From Prorocentrum cordatum (lineage: Eukaryota; Sar; Dinophyceae; Prorocentrales; Prorocentraceae), in contig CAUYUJ010009435.1 of the NCBI GenBank assembly GCA_963575745.1, positions 182,163 through 246,162 on the forward strand: a DNA stretch of 64,000 nucleotides, written 5' to 3'. A program made the translations under genes and the position numbers. Below are positions 54,851 to 64,000 of the stretch, piece by piece. The stretch's first letter is position 1. Each line of letters begins with the position of its first letter. The notes under the pieces were generated by a model. That model was given only the letters and a program-made list of their open reading frames with translations. It was not told the origin of the DNA and did not search any database.

Positions 54851-55697
54851 TTATTTGTCGCCGCCCTGTGCGTCGGCCCGTCCCCCGAGCCCGTGAAGCC
54901 CGCTCTCGCCCCAGACGACGTCTCCCGCCGTCGGGAGGATCTCGTCACCGCGCTTGATCTCGGTTCCCGCCGACTTGCCCGCCACCCAGGTCATACATAC
55001 CAGGAGGCGGCGCCTCCGCGCTGACCAGCACGCGGGCGCCCGCAGCAACGGGCGTCGGTGTGGGGGGCCCCCCGATGCCCGCGGGCTCGTCGTCGGCGCC
55101 ACCGCCCCACCCGGGCGGCGCCGCGACGGGCGCCGGCAGAGGAAAGGCCGACGCAGTCGGGGGGCCTCCCGCAGCCGGCGCCAGCGCGGGTGCCTTCCGC
55201 GCCATCCGCCGATAGAAGCCAGGAGCGCCCCCGAAGCTGACCGTGGTGAGACCCCCCAGCACGTCGCCGTTCCGCACGTACGTCGCAGGCTCGGCGACGT
55301 CCACGCCAGAGGCACGCATCTCACGCCGAGCCACCCGCACCATGTCCAACAGCTCCGCCTCCGAGGGGTAGGCACGGAAGCGGTAGACGCGGCCCGCGGG
55401 GCGCTGGCGAGCGGGCGTGGCCCCGCAGGTCAGTGACGCCTGGTCGGGGCCGTCGCCGTCCGCGCCGCTGGCAATCTCCTCGTCGTAGACGTCGCCGTCG
55501 GGCGTGATGATCGTCCACCGCGTCGCGGGCCGCTGCGCGTCGGCGGGCCAGATCAGCACGCGCTCGTGGCAGATGCCACGGTCGTCCCTGTAGTGGGCGG
55601 TGACGACGCGGCCTGGCAACAGCTCATTAAAGAACTCCGCCGCCTCAGCGGCGGTCATTTCGGCCCTGTAGAGCTGCAGGCGCGGCATCAGCGCCAT
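54851..55697 (-). CDS. Gag-like retroelement ORF, 250 aa plus out-of-frame tail
   Basis: Starts at ATG 55695-55697 (ALMPRLQLYRAEMTAAEAAE), with FFNELLPGRVVTAHYRDDRG, WTIITPDGDVYDEEI and RVYRFRAYPSEAELL, then a Pro/Ala/Gly-rich linker, ending at 54945. From about 55000 to 54851 another frame reads VAGKSAGTEIKRGDEI and VVWGESGLHGLGGR, which looks like its continuation after a frameshift. The pattern resembles the gag-like N-terminal part of long dinoflagellate retroelement polyproteins; this is from memory of the style, not a search. No RT follows here, so it is probably a truncated copy. Confidence 0.55.
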
Positions 55698-56098
55698 ATC
55701 GACTCGAGCAGCTCCAACAGTATCCGCACGCGCCCACGATCTGGGTGACGATGCCCGCCCGTCGCGACAAGCCCGAGGGTGTGCGCGTAGAAAGACCCCG
55801 CATCCGCGCCCTGCTGAGCCTGTTGCGAGCGGACCTGGCGGAGCTCCGAGAACAGCAACCCAAACTCTTCGTGGAGCCTCGCGAGGTCGTCCAGGCAGCC
55901 TGACAGGTTGCGGGCGTAGGCGGCCGCCCGCTCCGCCTGGCGCGCCGCCGCCGCGGCCTGCACCGCCGCCGAGGGCGGCTCGTCAGGGGGGCCCCCGCCG
56001 CCGCCGCCGCCGCGCACGAGACCAGGCCACCAAGCGTCCAGCGCACACCAAGCACACACGAGGAGCCACGCGTGAGCCTGAGGGAGCGGGGGGCGCAT
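55688..56098 (-). CDS. Upstream helical ORF overlapping the gag-like ORF, 136 aa
   Basis: ATG at 56096-56098 gives a hydrophobic N-terminus (AWLLVCAWCALDAWWPGLV), a Gly run, then a helical segment (QAERAAAYARNLSGCLDDLA; EEFGLLFSELRQV) and SFYAHTLGLVATGGHRHPDR. Its stop overlaps the start of the next ORF in ATGGCGCTGA. The two may be one polyprotein split by a frameshift, or two overlapping ORFs. Not recognised at family level; probably part of the same retroelement. Confidence 0.5.
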   Translation of the reverse strand: MRPPLPQAHAWLLVCAWCALDAWWPGLVRGGGGGGGPPDEPPSAAVQAAAAARQAERAAAYARNLSGCLDDLARLHEEFGLLFSELRQVRSQQAQQGADAGSFYAHTLGLVATGGHRHPDRGRVRILLELLESIWR

Positions 56099-56666
56099 AG
56101 AAACACAGGTGTTCCCTGGAGGTAGAGCGAAATCCGCCGACCCTGTCGGCGTGTGCGAGGGGCTTGGCTGTTCGAGTCGTCGTCTCCGTCGGTCGTCGTC
56201 TCCGTCGTCACCTTTCCCTGCAGCTTCCTTCTCAAGCTCGTGAGCGAGAGAAAAATCTAGCAGTGTCGTAATCGAGTCGAAGGGAAGCCCCTTCCCTTCG
56301 ATCCCTTCCCCAGGGGGGGGGGGGGGGGGGTCCCGGGGGGGGTGGTGGGGGGGGGCCGGGGGGTGTGGGGGGGGGGGGGGGGCAGATTCGTTTTCCCTCG
56401 GGCGGCCTAGAAACTTCGAAAACACTCCAAATGAGGTCCGAATGCCCAAGATGGCCCCCGAGACGGCCCAAGAGGGCCCCGAGTCGCCCAAAGATCGGCC
56501 GAAAACGCCCACGATGGCCCCAAGACCGTCCAAGAAGCCTCCAAGACGTCCCAGGCCCCCTCCAAGAGACCCCCAGGAAGCCCCAAGAGGCCCCCACGAG
56601 GCTTCCAAGCGGCCCCTGAGAGCTTCCCAAGGCCCACAAACTACCCCCAAGAGGCCCCCAAGAGCG

Positions 56667-56709
<43 letters not shown>

Positions 56710-56794
56710 TTCAGGGTCGGCGGCACCGGCCGTAAGGCCTTCGCAATAGAACGGACTCGGTGCATCACCCCCTACACGTTCGCAGGACAAGTCT
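56099..56794. repeat. G-runs, CCCAAGAGGCCCC minisatellite, (GTC)n
   Basis: G-runs of up to 18 at 56316-56382, minisatellite at 56440-56660, GTC run at 56670-56706. No gene. Confidence 0.85.
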
Positions 56795-56818
56795 CATCAT
56801 CATCATCATCATCATCAA

Positions 56819-56865
<47 letters not shown>

Positions 56866-56941
56866 GCAGCATCAGCATCAGCATCAGCATCAGCATCATC
56901 ATCATCATCAGCGTCAGCATCAGCATCAGCATCAGCATCAG

Positions 56942-57020
<79 letters not shown>

Positions 57021-57048
57021 GTCATCATCATCGTCATCGTCATCATCA
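56795..57048. repeat. (ATC)n microsatellite
   Basis: Interrupted CAT/ATC/AGC tract of about 250 bp. Confidence 0.95.
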
Positions 57049-57215
57049 TGGGGTCCCCGAAGGCCCCGTGGCCCTAACCCTGGGCCGTGGTGCCCAGCGC
57101 CTCGGGCCCGGAGCCAAGAGCTGGGGGCCTATGGGGCCCAGGCCTGGTGTCCCGACCCAAGGCCAGAAGCCCTGCAGGGCCCAATGCCCGGTAACGCCTG
57201 GGCCCGGGCCCCAGG
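57049..57215. other. GGGCCC-rich spacer
   Basis: Short words such as GGGCCC/CCAGGCC recur irregularly; no gene. Confidence 0.5.
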
Positions 57216-57360
57216 TTAAGTCGGGCCTGTCCCTCTACAGGGGGAAGATTCACAAATTTTCAAGAAATAGTCTGGGGACGATGTTTTGACCATTTTTGGC
57301 CACTTTGGGAACGCGTTTTTCGCCCAAGCTCCGCCTGTAGAGGGGACAGGCCCGACTTAA
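57216..57360 (+). mobile_element. MITE-B copy 4, flanked by TTAA
   Basis: Begins TTAAGTCGGGCCTGTCCCTC and ends AGGGGACAGGCCCGACTTAA, a near-perfect inverted repeat of about 25 bp. It is the best preserved of the four copies. The interior contains AGTCTGGGGACGATGTTTTG. Confidence 0.92.
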
Positions 57361-57851
57361 GCCCGGGGCCCGGGATCCAGCAGCGCTGGCCCTCCATGCC
57401 CTGGCACGCCGGCGCGCCTCCCGAGCGCGGGCCGTCCCCGAGCCCACGGCGCGAGAGGCAGGCCCACGCCAAGTCTTCGACGCTGGAAGAGCAAAACGAC
57501 CGCATGGGCACAGACTTTCGGACCTGCCATCGCTCGGACGTCCATTCCCCATTTGGTCTTGTGTGTGTTGAGCCCGTGTTTAGTACTCGGGATAACGCTC
57601 GTCACCACCACCCCTCCCTCCTGCCTGGCGAGGTCACGATTCAAGCCGGCGCCGTCTGGGAGTTAGCCCTTCTTGGCCATTCCTAGACGGCGCCAGCACG
57701 AATAGTGACGCAACTGGCCCACCCTCCCCCCCCTCCCCCGGTCACGCCCGTTGTCGCCAGGGAAAGAAGTAAATATTCCCGGTTGCTCCAAGATGGTCCA
57801 GATTCTACGGTGCTGTCCTCGCCGAGAAAAATGCACACATCCGAGCGATAA
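57361..57851 (+). mobile_element. MITE-E copy 2 (57526-57851)
   Basis: The left end GCCATCGCTCGGACGTCC is identical to copy 1; the right end is CACATCCGAGCGATAAC. The interior near the right end (GTCCTCGCCGAGAAAAATGC) matches copy 1. It is about 200 bp longer than copy 1, so one copy has an internal insertion or deletion. 57361-57525 is unique. Confidence 0.75.
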
Positions 57852-58199
57852 CAAGCAGAGGTGAGATCTGCGTGGACTTATGAGCACTTCTGGGATCGGC
57901 GGTGGACCCCCTCCCCAGAGTGCGACGCGCGCTGGGGGCGGCGCACGAGGCGCCGCCAAAGCAGTCCATCGCCGGTCCAGGAATGCGCGCGAACCTCCGA
58001 CAAGTTGTGCTCATCAAATTTGTACTCGTGAAGTTTCTGAGTCTTCGAATATTGATTGGCCAGCCCGTGGCGCACAGGAACATTATCCGGGTCAGGCGAA
58101 CAGGCTGGTTCGCAAACGGGGGGTCAGCGAAGCAGCACACGTGGCCGACCTTTCTGGCACCTCCAGGCGCCAGAGGCGCCAATGTCTCGACGAATAGGG
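57852..58199. other. No gene recognised
   Basis: Unique GC-rich sequence; CAGGCGCCAGAGGCGCCAATG hairpin-like words lie next to the foldback that follows. Confidence 0.45.
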
Positions 58200-58323
58200 A
58201 GGGGGCCACATGCGAACCCTACCCCTACCCCCCACGATTTCTGAGAGGGAGGGTGGGGTTCACTTCGCCTCCCTCCCCCTGAGAAATCGTGGGGGGCAGG
58301 GGTAGGGTTCGCATGTGGCCCCC
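58200..58323. repeat. Near-perfect 55-bp-arm foldback
   Basis: The left arm (AGGGGGCCACATGCGAACCC, TACCCCTACCCCCCACGATT, TCTGAGAGGGAGG) is the inverse of the right arm (CCTCCCTCCCCCTGAGAAAT, CGTGGGGGGCAGGGGTAGGG, TTCGCATGTGGCCCCCT), with about three mismatches and a 12-nt loop. Confidence 0.92.
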
Positions 58324-58919
58324 TAGCGAAGGCGCCTGGCGACGGGGCCGAAACCAGATGCCCTTGGGCGTACGCTGCGCAACACGGATCCGAGATCTGT
58401 AGATCTGGCGCGCGGGCTCCAGAACCACGCGCGCATCGGGGAAGGGTGAGGCCGGTGCCGCCCGATGTTGGCGACGGAGCGCGCCGATGTTGCACGGAAG
58501 CGGGACCCGTCGCCGGTCCACGCGTCGCTGATCCGCGCCTGCGCATCATCGATGAATGGAGCAGGCAGATCTCGTGCCCTCCCACTTCTCGCAACCTCGC
58601 CGCCCGTCCGACCCGAGTCGGAGGAGGAGGAGGAGGAGGAGGAGGAGGAGGAGGAAGGAGGAGGAGGAGGAGGAGGAGGAGGAGAGGAGGAGGAGGAGGA
58701 GGAGGAGGAGGAGGAGGAGGAGGAGGAGGAGAGAAGGAGGAGAGGAGGAGGAGGAGGAGGAGGAGGAGGAGGAGGAGGCGGTGAAACACGCCGTGGCGAG
58801 GTCACTCCATGGCCCCGCCGCAGTCCAGCCAGGGGTTGAACGCGCCAGGGTCCCGCCAGCCCGCGAGCCCCGCCCAGCGGGGGGCGGCTGGGGCCTCGCC
58901 CTCCCCCTCCACAGCACGC
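58324..58919. repeat. Unique spacer and (GAG)n microsatellite (58619-58778)
   Basis: GAG/GGA run of about 160 bp. The flanking sequence has no recognised gene. Confidence 0.85.
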
Positions 58920-59334
58920 CTCTCCTCCTCCTCCTCCTCCCTCCTTCTCGTCCTCCTCCTCCCCCTCCTCCTCCTCCTCCTCCTCCTCCTCTTCCTCCTC
59001 CCACTCTTCCTCCTCCTGCTCCTCCTCCTCCTCCTCCTCCTCCCCCTCCTCCTCTCCCTCTCCTCCTCCCTCCTCCTCTTCCTCCTCCTCCTCCTCTTCC
59101 CTCCTCGTCCTCCTCCTCCTCCTCCTCCTCCGCTCGCCCCTCCTTCTCATTGTCTCTCCTTTTTCCTCCTCTCGCCTGCGCCCCCCCCTCCTCCTCCTAT
59201 CGCCTTCTTTTTCCTCCTCCTCCTCCTCCTCCTCTTCCTCTTCCTCTTCCTCCTCCTTTCCTTCTCCTGATAAGCAACTTATCCCTGTCGCACCCCGAGG
59301 CCAGTTTTTAGGGCGGGCCGTGCGTTTCGCCTGG
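58920..59334. repeat. (CTC)n microsatellite
   Basis: Interrupted CTC/CCT tract to about 59270. Together with the GAG run 140 bp away it forms a potential inverted repeat. Confidence 0.93.
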
Positions 59335-59770
59335 GACTTCCATACCATGTGTGACACTGGAGCTTAAACATTGGCAACAGTTTCACAGGTGGAGGGCGGG
59401 TCGTTTTTTTTTATGTGGTTATCGCCTCAGCGCCGCACACATTCGTTTTCAACATTCGTAAGAGCTTCACGGATTGAAGGCGTGATGTTTTCAAACTGAA
59501 ACTCTCGCCTTAGCGCCACGCACATTCCATTTCAACATTTGTAAAGGCTTCACGGATTGAGGGCGGGTGGTGTTCAAAACGTGGCTCTCGCCTTTGCAAG
59601 AATTTCACGGATTGAGGGCGGGTCGTTTTCAAAATGAGGTTATCGCCTTAACACCGCGCACATTATTTTTGGACATTTGTAAGATATTCACGGGTTGAGG
59701 GCGGTTCCTTTTCAACATGTGGCTCTCGCGTTAACACCGCGCACAGTCATTAAACATCTGCAAACGTTCC
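59335..59770 (+). repeat. About 90-bp tandem repeat, five units
   Basis: CACGGATTGAGGGCGGGTCG or variants near 59385, 59474, 59565, 59610 and 59694, each followed by TTTTCAA..., TCTCGCCTTA, CACCGCGCACATT and ACATTTGTAA. One unit is shortened to about 47 bp. Confidence 0.85.
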
Positions 59771-59774
59771 AGGG

Positions 59775-60000
59775 ATTCCCATGATCGGCGTACCAGGTAT
59801 GGTGTTTTGGAAGGGTTCACGATTATGAGGGCGCAACACTTACGATGAACCGCAATGTTGGAGTTCCAGGAATGGCTTTCTGGCACGATCCAGGATCGTC
59901 AAGGCGCAACAGTCAAGTGAACCCGTGGCGTTGGAATACCGCGAACAATGTTTTGGCATGCTCCAGGGTCGTCAAACTGTTGTCTTCCAACGAAGCAAGT
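59775..60000 (+). repeat. About 75-bp tandem repeat, three units
   Basis: TTCCAGG/ACCAGG, ATGGTGTTTTGG or ATGGCTTTCTGG, and GATCGTCAAGGCGCAACA-type words recur three times. Diverged. Confidence 0.65.
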
Positions 60001-60559
60001 CTCTCTGTGGACATGAACCGTTGTAGAGGCTTATGGCCTATGAGGAGGGATTTTGGAGGGAGGGCCTCTTCCAACATCGTTGGTGCTGCTTGGGTTTCAA
60101 CTGGTCCTCCTCCTCCTCCTCCTCCTCCTCCTCCTCCTCACCCTCCCCCTCCTCCTCCTCCTCCTTCTCATCCCCTTCCTCCCCTTCCTCCTCCTCCTCC
60201 TCCTCCTCCTCCCCTTCCTCCTCCTCCTCCTCCTCCCTCTTCCTCCTCATCCTCCGCCTCCCTCCTCCCCCTCCTCCTCCTCTCTCTCCTCCTCCTCTCC
60301 TCGTCCTCCTCCTCCTCCTCCTCCTCCTCGTCTTCCTTCTTTCCTCCTCCTTCCTCCTCCTCCTCCTCCTCCTCCTCCTCCTCCTCCTCCTCCTCCTCCT
60401 CTCTCCCTCCTCTCATCTTCCCACCTCCTCCTCCTCTTTCTCCACCTCTTCCTCCTCCTCCTCTCCTCCTCCTCCTCCTCCTCCTCCTCCTCCGCCTCCT
60501 CCTCCTCCTCCTCCTCCTCCTCCTCCTCCTCCTCCTCCTCCTCCTCCTCCCCTCGTTCC
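60001..60559. repeat. (CTC)n microsatellite
   Basis: CTC/CCT tract from about 60107 to 60550; Ser/Pro/Leu open frames are artefacts. Confidence 0.93.
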
Positions 60560-60835
60560 ACCGATGACCGACCACAACGATGTTTAAAACGCGTTGGCGC
60601 TCAGAACGGAAACGAAAACGAATTCGAATCCGAACGTTTACAACGAAACGTTTTACCCGAGATGGTGCAAACCGAAACGAACATGAAACGGTGCCGCCAT
60701 CCAGCGAGACAACAACACGAAAAACGAAACGAACTCCGCAAACCTCGTTGGAATCAAAACGGACAACGAACCGATGGCATCGACACATTGCTGAGAACGG
60801 GGTAGCATTGGATGCCAGGGCGAACGCGAGGGGCG
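60560..60835. other. AACGAAA-rich low-complexity sequence
   Basis: Frequent AACG/AACGAAAC words without strict period. No gene recognised. Confidence 0.55.
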
Positions 60836-61775
60836 AGGTTTGAACTGAGGCCCGACGCAAACAAAACGACAAACAGAAGCACACTAACAATCAAACAGAA
60901 AAGATAATCAAGGCTGCGGCGGCGGCCACAAAACCAAAGCTAGGGCGAGGGGCGGGGTTCCGTTTGAGGCTTGCGCGATTCAAACGAACAGCAACACAAA
61001 CAAAACGAACAACGAATCAGGGCCGCGGCGAGGGATACAGGGCCAGTGCTAAGGCGAGGGGCGAGGTCTCGTTTGAGGCTCGTGCGACAACGAACGAAAC
61101 ACGAAACGAAACACGAGCCAGGGTTACGGCGAGGGCTAACAAGGCCTGGGCCAGGGCGAGGGAGGCGGTCCCGCTTGAGGCTTGCACGAACCAAACGAAA
61201 ACAAAACAACACGAATAACGAACCAGGGCTGCGGCGAAGGCTGCAAAGCCAGAGCTAAGACGAGGGGGCGAGGTACCTTTTGAGGCGCGTCCGAAGACAA
61301 ACCAACAAACTGATCGAAGAACCAAGCAGGGTTGCGGCGACACCTACAGGCCCAGGGCCAGGGCGACGAACGAGGTCCCGCTTGAGGCTGGTACGAAAAC
61401 GAACGAAAAACGGCACGACCACACAAGTCAGGCTTGCGGCGAGGGCTACAGTGCCAGGGCCGGGGCGAGGGACGAGGTCTCATTTGCGGTCTCTGCGAAA
61501 ACAAACGAAAAACAAAACGAACAACAATCCAGAGCTGCGGCGACGACCGCAATGCCGGGGCTAAGACGAGGGGTGATATATCCCGTTTGAGGCTCGCCTG
61601 AAAAAAAGTGAACAATAAAACGATGAACGTACAAAGGCTGCTGGCGGGGGCCACCGGGCCAGGGCCAGGGCGAGGGACGAGGTCCCGTTTGGGGCCTGCG
61701 CGAAAGCGGACGAGAAGACACAACAAAACGAAACACCAAACTAGGGCTGCGGCAAGGACTACATGGCCAGGGCAA
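60836..61775 (+). repeat. About 105-bp tandem array, nine units
   Basis: GTTTGAGGCTTGCGCG-type words recur near 60966, 61074, 61178, 61283, 61386, 61484, 61591 and 61693. Each unit also holds AACGAAC-rich sequence, GGGCTGCGGCGAGGGCTACA and CAGGGCGAGG. Non-coding. Confidence 0.9.
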
Positions 61776-62095
61776 AGGCGAAGGCCCTGGAGTCTAGGGC
61801 CCTGGAGTCGAGGGCCCAGGGGTCTGGGGCCTTAGAATCTACGGCCCTGGAGTCTGATGCCCTGGAGTCCAGGACCCAGGAATCCAAGTGATTGGAGCCC
61901 CACGCCTTACAACGTAAGGCCCAAGATATTGGACCCGGGAGTCTAGGGCCCAGGAGTTTGGGGCCCTGGAAACTACGGCCCAGGACTCGATGGCCCCTGA
62001 AAATGAGGCCCCAGTAGTCTGGGGCCATGGAGTCTAGGGCCCTGGAATCTAGGGCGCGGGGGCCGAGGGCCCAGAGGCACAGGGCCATGGGATTC
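61776..62095 (+). repeat. About 15-bp minisatellite (GGGCCCTGGAGTCTA)
   Basis: About 20 units of GGGCCCTGGAGTCTA and variants. Confidence 0.9.
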
Positions 62096-62445
62096 AGAAA
62101 CCAAATTGTGAAGATGGGATTTTGGAAACCATCATCAAGCCGTTCAGCCTCACAAAAAGCAAGGGGTGACACGTGCCACCCCGGAAACCGCGTGACAACA
62201 CCCAATTGAAAGTAGGGCGTATGGGAACCAACATATGTAATAGAATTCCATTCAACTTCGCAAAAAAACGGGTGACACGTGTCACCCCCGAAACCGCGTG
62301 ACGAAACCCAACTGTGAAGCTGGGGTTCTGGGAGCCAACATCACGCCATTCAGCTTCGCAAAAAACAGCGGGTGGCACGTGTCACCCCCGAAACCGTGCG
62401 ACAAAAACCCAACTGTAAAGGTCGGGATTCTGGGAGGCAACACAA
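62096..62445 (+). repeat. 100-106-bp tandem repeat with CACGTG palindrome
   Basis: Three and a half units. Each contains GGTGACACGTGTCACC or a one-base variant (62165, 62271, 62371) and GAAACCGCGTGACAA then CCCAACTGT. The middle unit has the full 16-bp perfect palindrome centred on CACGTG. The array ends about 10 bp before a probable 3' splice site. Confidence 0.9.
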
Positions 62446-62457
62446 AGCTACTGGCAG

Positions 62458-62778
62458 GACAACGCGCCCTTCGCAGAGCCAGTGGTGCAACTTGGTTCGG
62501 CGACGCGTCGCGCGACGCGCGCGGCGTCCATGCTGCGCAACCTCGTCGAGCAGCTCAAGCGGGGCAAGTTGTTGCTGGCCTACCAGGCCACCCAACTGGC
62601 TGATCACAAGTTCGCGCTGCAGTTCCGCCAGAACGACCCACGCATTCTGGAGCGCGGGCTCACCAAGAACTGGCGCGCGCGGATCCTCGCCCTCCTCGAT
62701 TCCAAGATCGAGGCGGTTCGCAATCTCGAAGCGGCGCTGAGAACGACGCAGGCCGTGATCATGGGCGGCTCGCCATAG
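62458..62778 (+). CDS. Terminal coding exon, 106 aa, unknown protein
   Basis: A probable acceptor CTGGCAG precedes 62458 and the frame runs to TAG 62776-62778. The sequence begins DNAPFAEPVVQLGSATRRAT and continues with predicted helices: MLRNLVEQLKRGKLLLAYQA, HKFALQFRQNDPRILERGL, RARILALLDSKIEAVRNLEA. Codon use and composition are protein-like and unlike the repeats around it. I do not recognise the family. There is no upstream exon in view; the CACGTG repeat array probably lies in the preceding intron. Confidence 0.55.
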   Translation, partial: DNAPFAEPVVQLGSATRRATRAASMLRNLVEQLKRGKLLLAYQATQLADHKFALQFRQNDPRILERGLTKNWRARILALLDSKIEAVRNLEAALRTTQAVIMGGSP

Positions 62779-64000
62779 ACCATGGGGCTGGTCAAATCAA
62801 GCCGCGACGTGGCCCGTCCGAGCTACAGGGCGTACGAGCCTGTCGAGCCATGCGAGTGATATCTGCTCTTCGGCTGCTTCAGCCGCGACGGAATCGACAA
62901 TGACAAGCCGCGCTGGATCGGCCGCTGTTCAGCCGCCCGGGGTGCCAGCGGCCCCGCTGGGGCCGTCCAGGAGCAGCTCCAGCGGCTGAAACCCTTACTG
63001 GGCGGGCCCAGGCGTTGGGGGCGCAATCGGCAGCTTCGGCAGTTGTTCCACATGCGTGCGTTGGGTCATCACCGTTCAAGGCGGCCTGGAAGAAATCCAT
63101 CCTAGTGTCCCCTCCCTCTCAACCCCTGCAACCGAAAACAATGCAACCTGGGGGTGCGTTGGGGTAGCCGCGGGGGGGTCATCAGAAATCACACGCGAGT
63201 TGGCGCTTTTTTGCCTCGGGTGATCCCCAGTCAAATGGCGCGGACGACCCAACCAACTTTGTTGGCAAGCGCCCAAACGCAACCCGCTTGGTGTCAACCA
63301 TGAGTTCCGAGTTGGCCAGCCGCGGCGGCGGCCAGCCCCGCGGAGCTGGACGGCGGCGCCATAGGCGCGCTCGTCGCCATCTAATGGAATGGTTCGGAGA
63401 TTGTGGACTGTTTGAGGACAATATGGAATCGCCTTCATCGCCCATTAATGGAATGATGCGTTGGTCGGGAAATAGAGAAGGACTGGCACGGGAATGCAAG
63501 GAGGATACTGTGATGTCTTTGTTTAAACGTAACTTAGTGACGACTTACTGGTTTATGCCAAATGAGGGAAGTCCCCAAGCTCCCCAATTTATCTTGGTGG
63601 CTGGCACAAGAACTGTAACAACATTAACATCGACGAACCCATGAAGAGGTGGAAGATGAGCTGTTGCATGCGTTGGTGCAGTATGGCATGTCATGGTATG
63701 GCATGCTATGCTATGCTTCGCTATGCCACGACAAGTTCAAACCATCGCTACTATGCATGCATATGCGTGGGCATGTGCTTGGGTGCGCGCTCCGGAAATG
63801 ATGCGATCGCTCGGGGCCTCGAAGGCGGGCCCTCGGGAGATGGTGACGATTCAGCTAAGAAAAAGCTGGAACACTGAAACATGCTCGAGTCAATCAGTCC
63901 TGTATAGATTGTACCGTCTTGTCTGGTTGCTGCTGGTCGGCCTCAATGGTGGCATACTTGGAGCAGGTGCGCCAGTCCTGGAAGCGCGCCTAGAATTCCT
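62779..64000. other. No gene recognised
   Basis: Probably includes the 3' flank of the exon above. A frame at 63288-63644 (+) has no motif. ATGGCATG/ATGCTATG short repeats lie at 63685-63728. Confidence 0.5.

Overview
The window looks like nuclear DNA of a dinoflagellate, probably a GC-rich, repeat-laden genome of the Prorocentrum type (the genus is inference). The evidence is a near-perfect copy of the dinoflagellate trans-splicing spliced leader embedded in the genome upstream of an ORF (19808-19829), an intron with a GC-type donor and short direct repeats at both splice junctions (46081-46227), copia pol sequences of a style known from dinoflagellates, very low gene density, and pervasive trinucleotide microsatellites. 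There are no bacterial operons, CRISPR arrays or rRNA genes.

The left fifth (1277-12027, minus strand) is one structurally complete Ty1/copia-type LTR retrotransposon of about 10.75 kb inserted inside a (CCT)n microsatellite. It has 175-bp LTRs with TG...CA ends and a TATA box, a 5-bp target duplication, an initiator-Met-like primer binding site, gag with two CCHC knuckles fused to a protease-like domain, integrase, a methyltransferase-like segment, RT and RNase H, a purine tract, and two further unrecognised ORFs between pol and the 3' LTR. The gag/pol overlap carries a canonical -1 slippery heptamer. The copy is dead: it has a protease Asp-to-Gly change, two in-frame stops and one frameshift.

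The rest is a patchwork of mobile and satellite DNA with a few genes or gene remains: a sulfotransferase-like single-exon gene (15542-16300, -), a retrogene carrying a spliced-leader relic and a 21-bp heptapeptide repeat (19808-21373, +), a lone EF-hand exon (about 25.3 kb, -), a decayed copia fragment (31440-32300, -), a decayed multi-pass membrane protein built of 88-residue repeats (33697-35500, -), the last exons of an SF1 helicase (46037-46502, +), a decayed Lys/Asp/Glu-rich coding region (53770-54741, +), a broken gag-like retroelement reading frame (54851-56098, -) and a terminal exon of an unknown protein (62458-62778, +).

Between these lie at least five families of short elements with terminal inverted repeats (here MITE-A to MITE-E), foldback elements, and a dispersed satellite family with 77- and 90-bp units at five loci, one of which fills a helicase intron right up to its 3' splice site. 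There are several other tandem arrays, and long (CTC)n, (ATC)n and (GTC)n tracts that generate most of the long but spurious open frames. All alignments were done by eye; family names are assigned from motifs, not from database searches.
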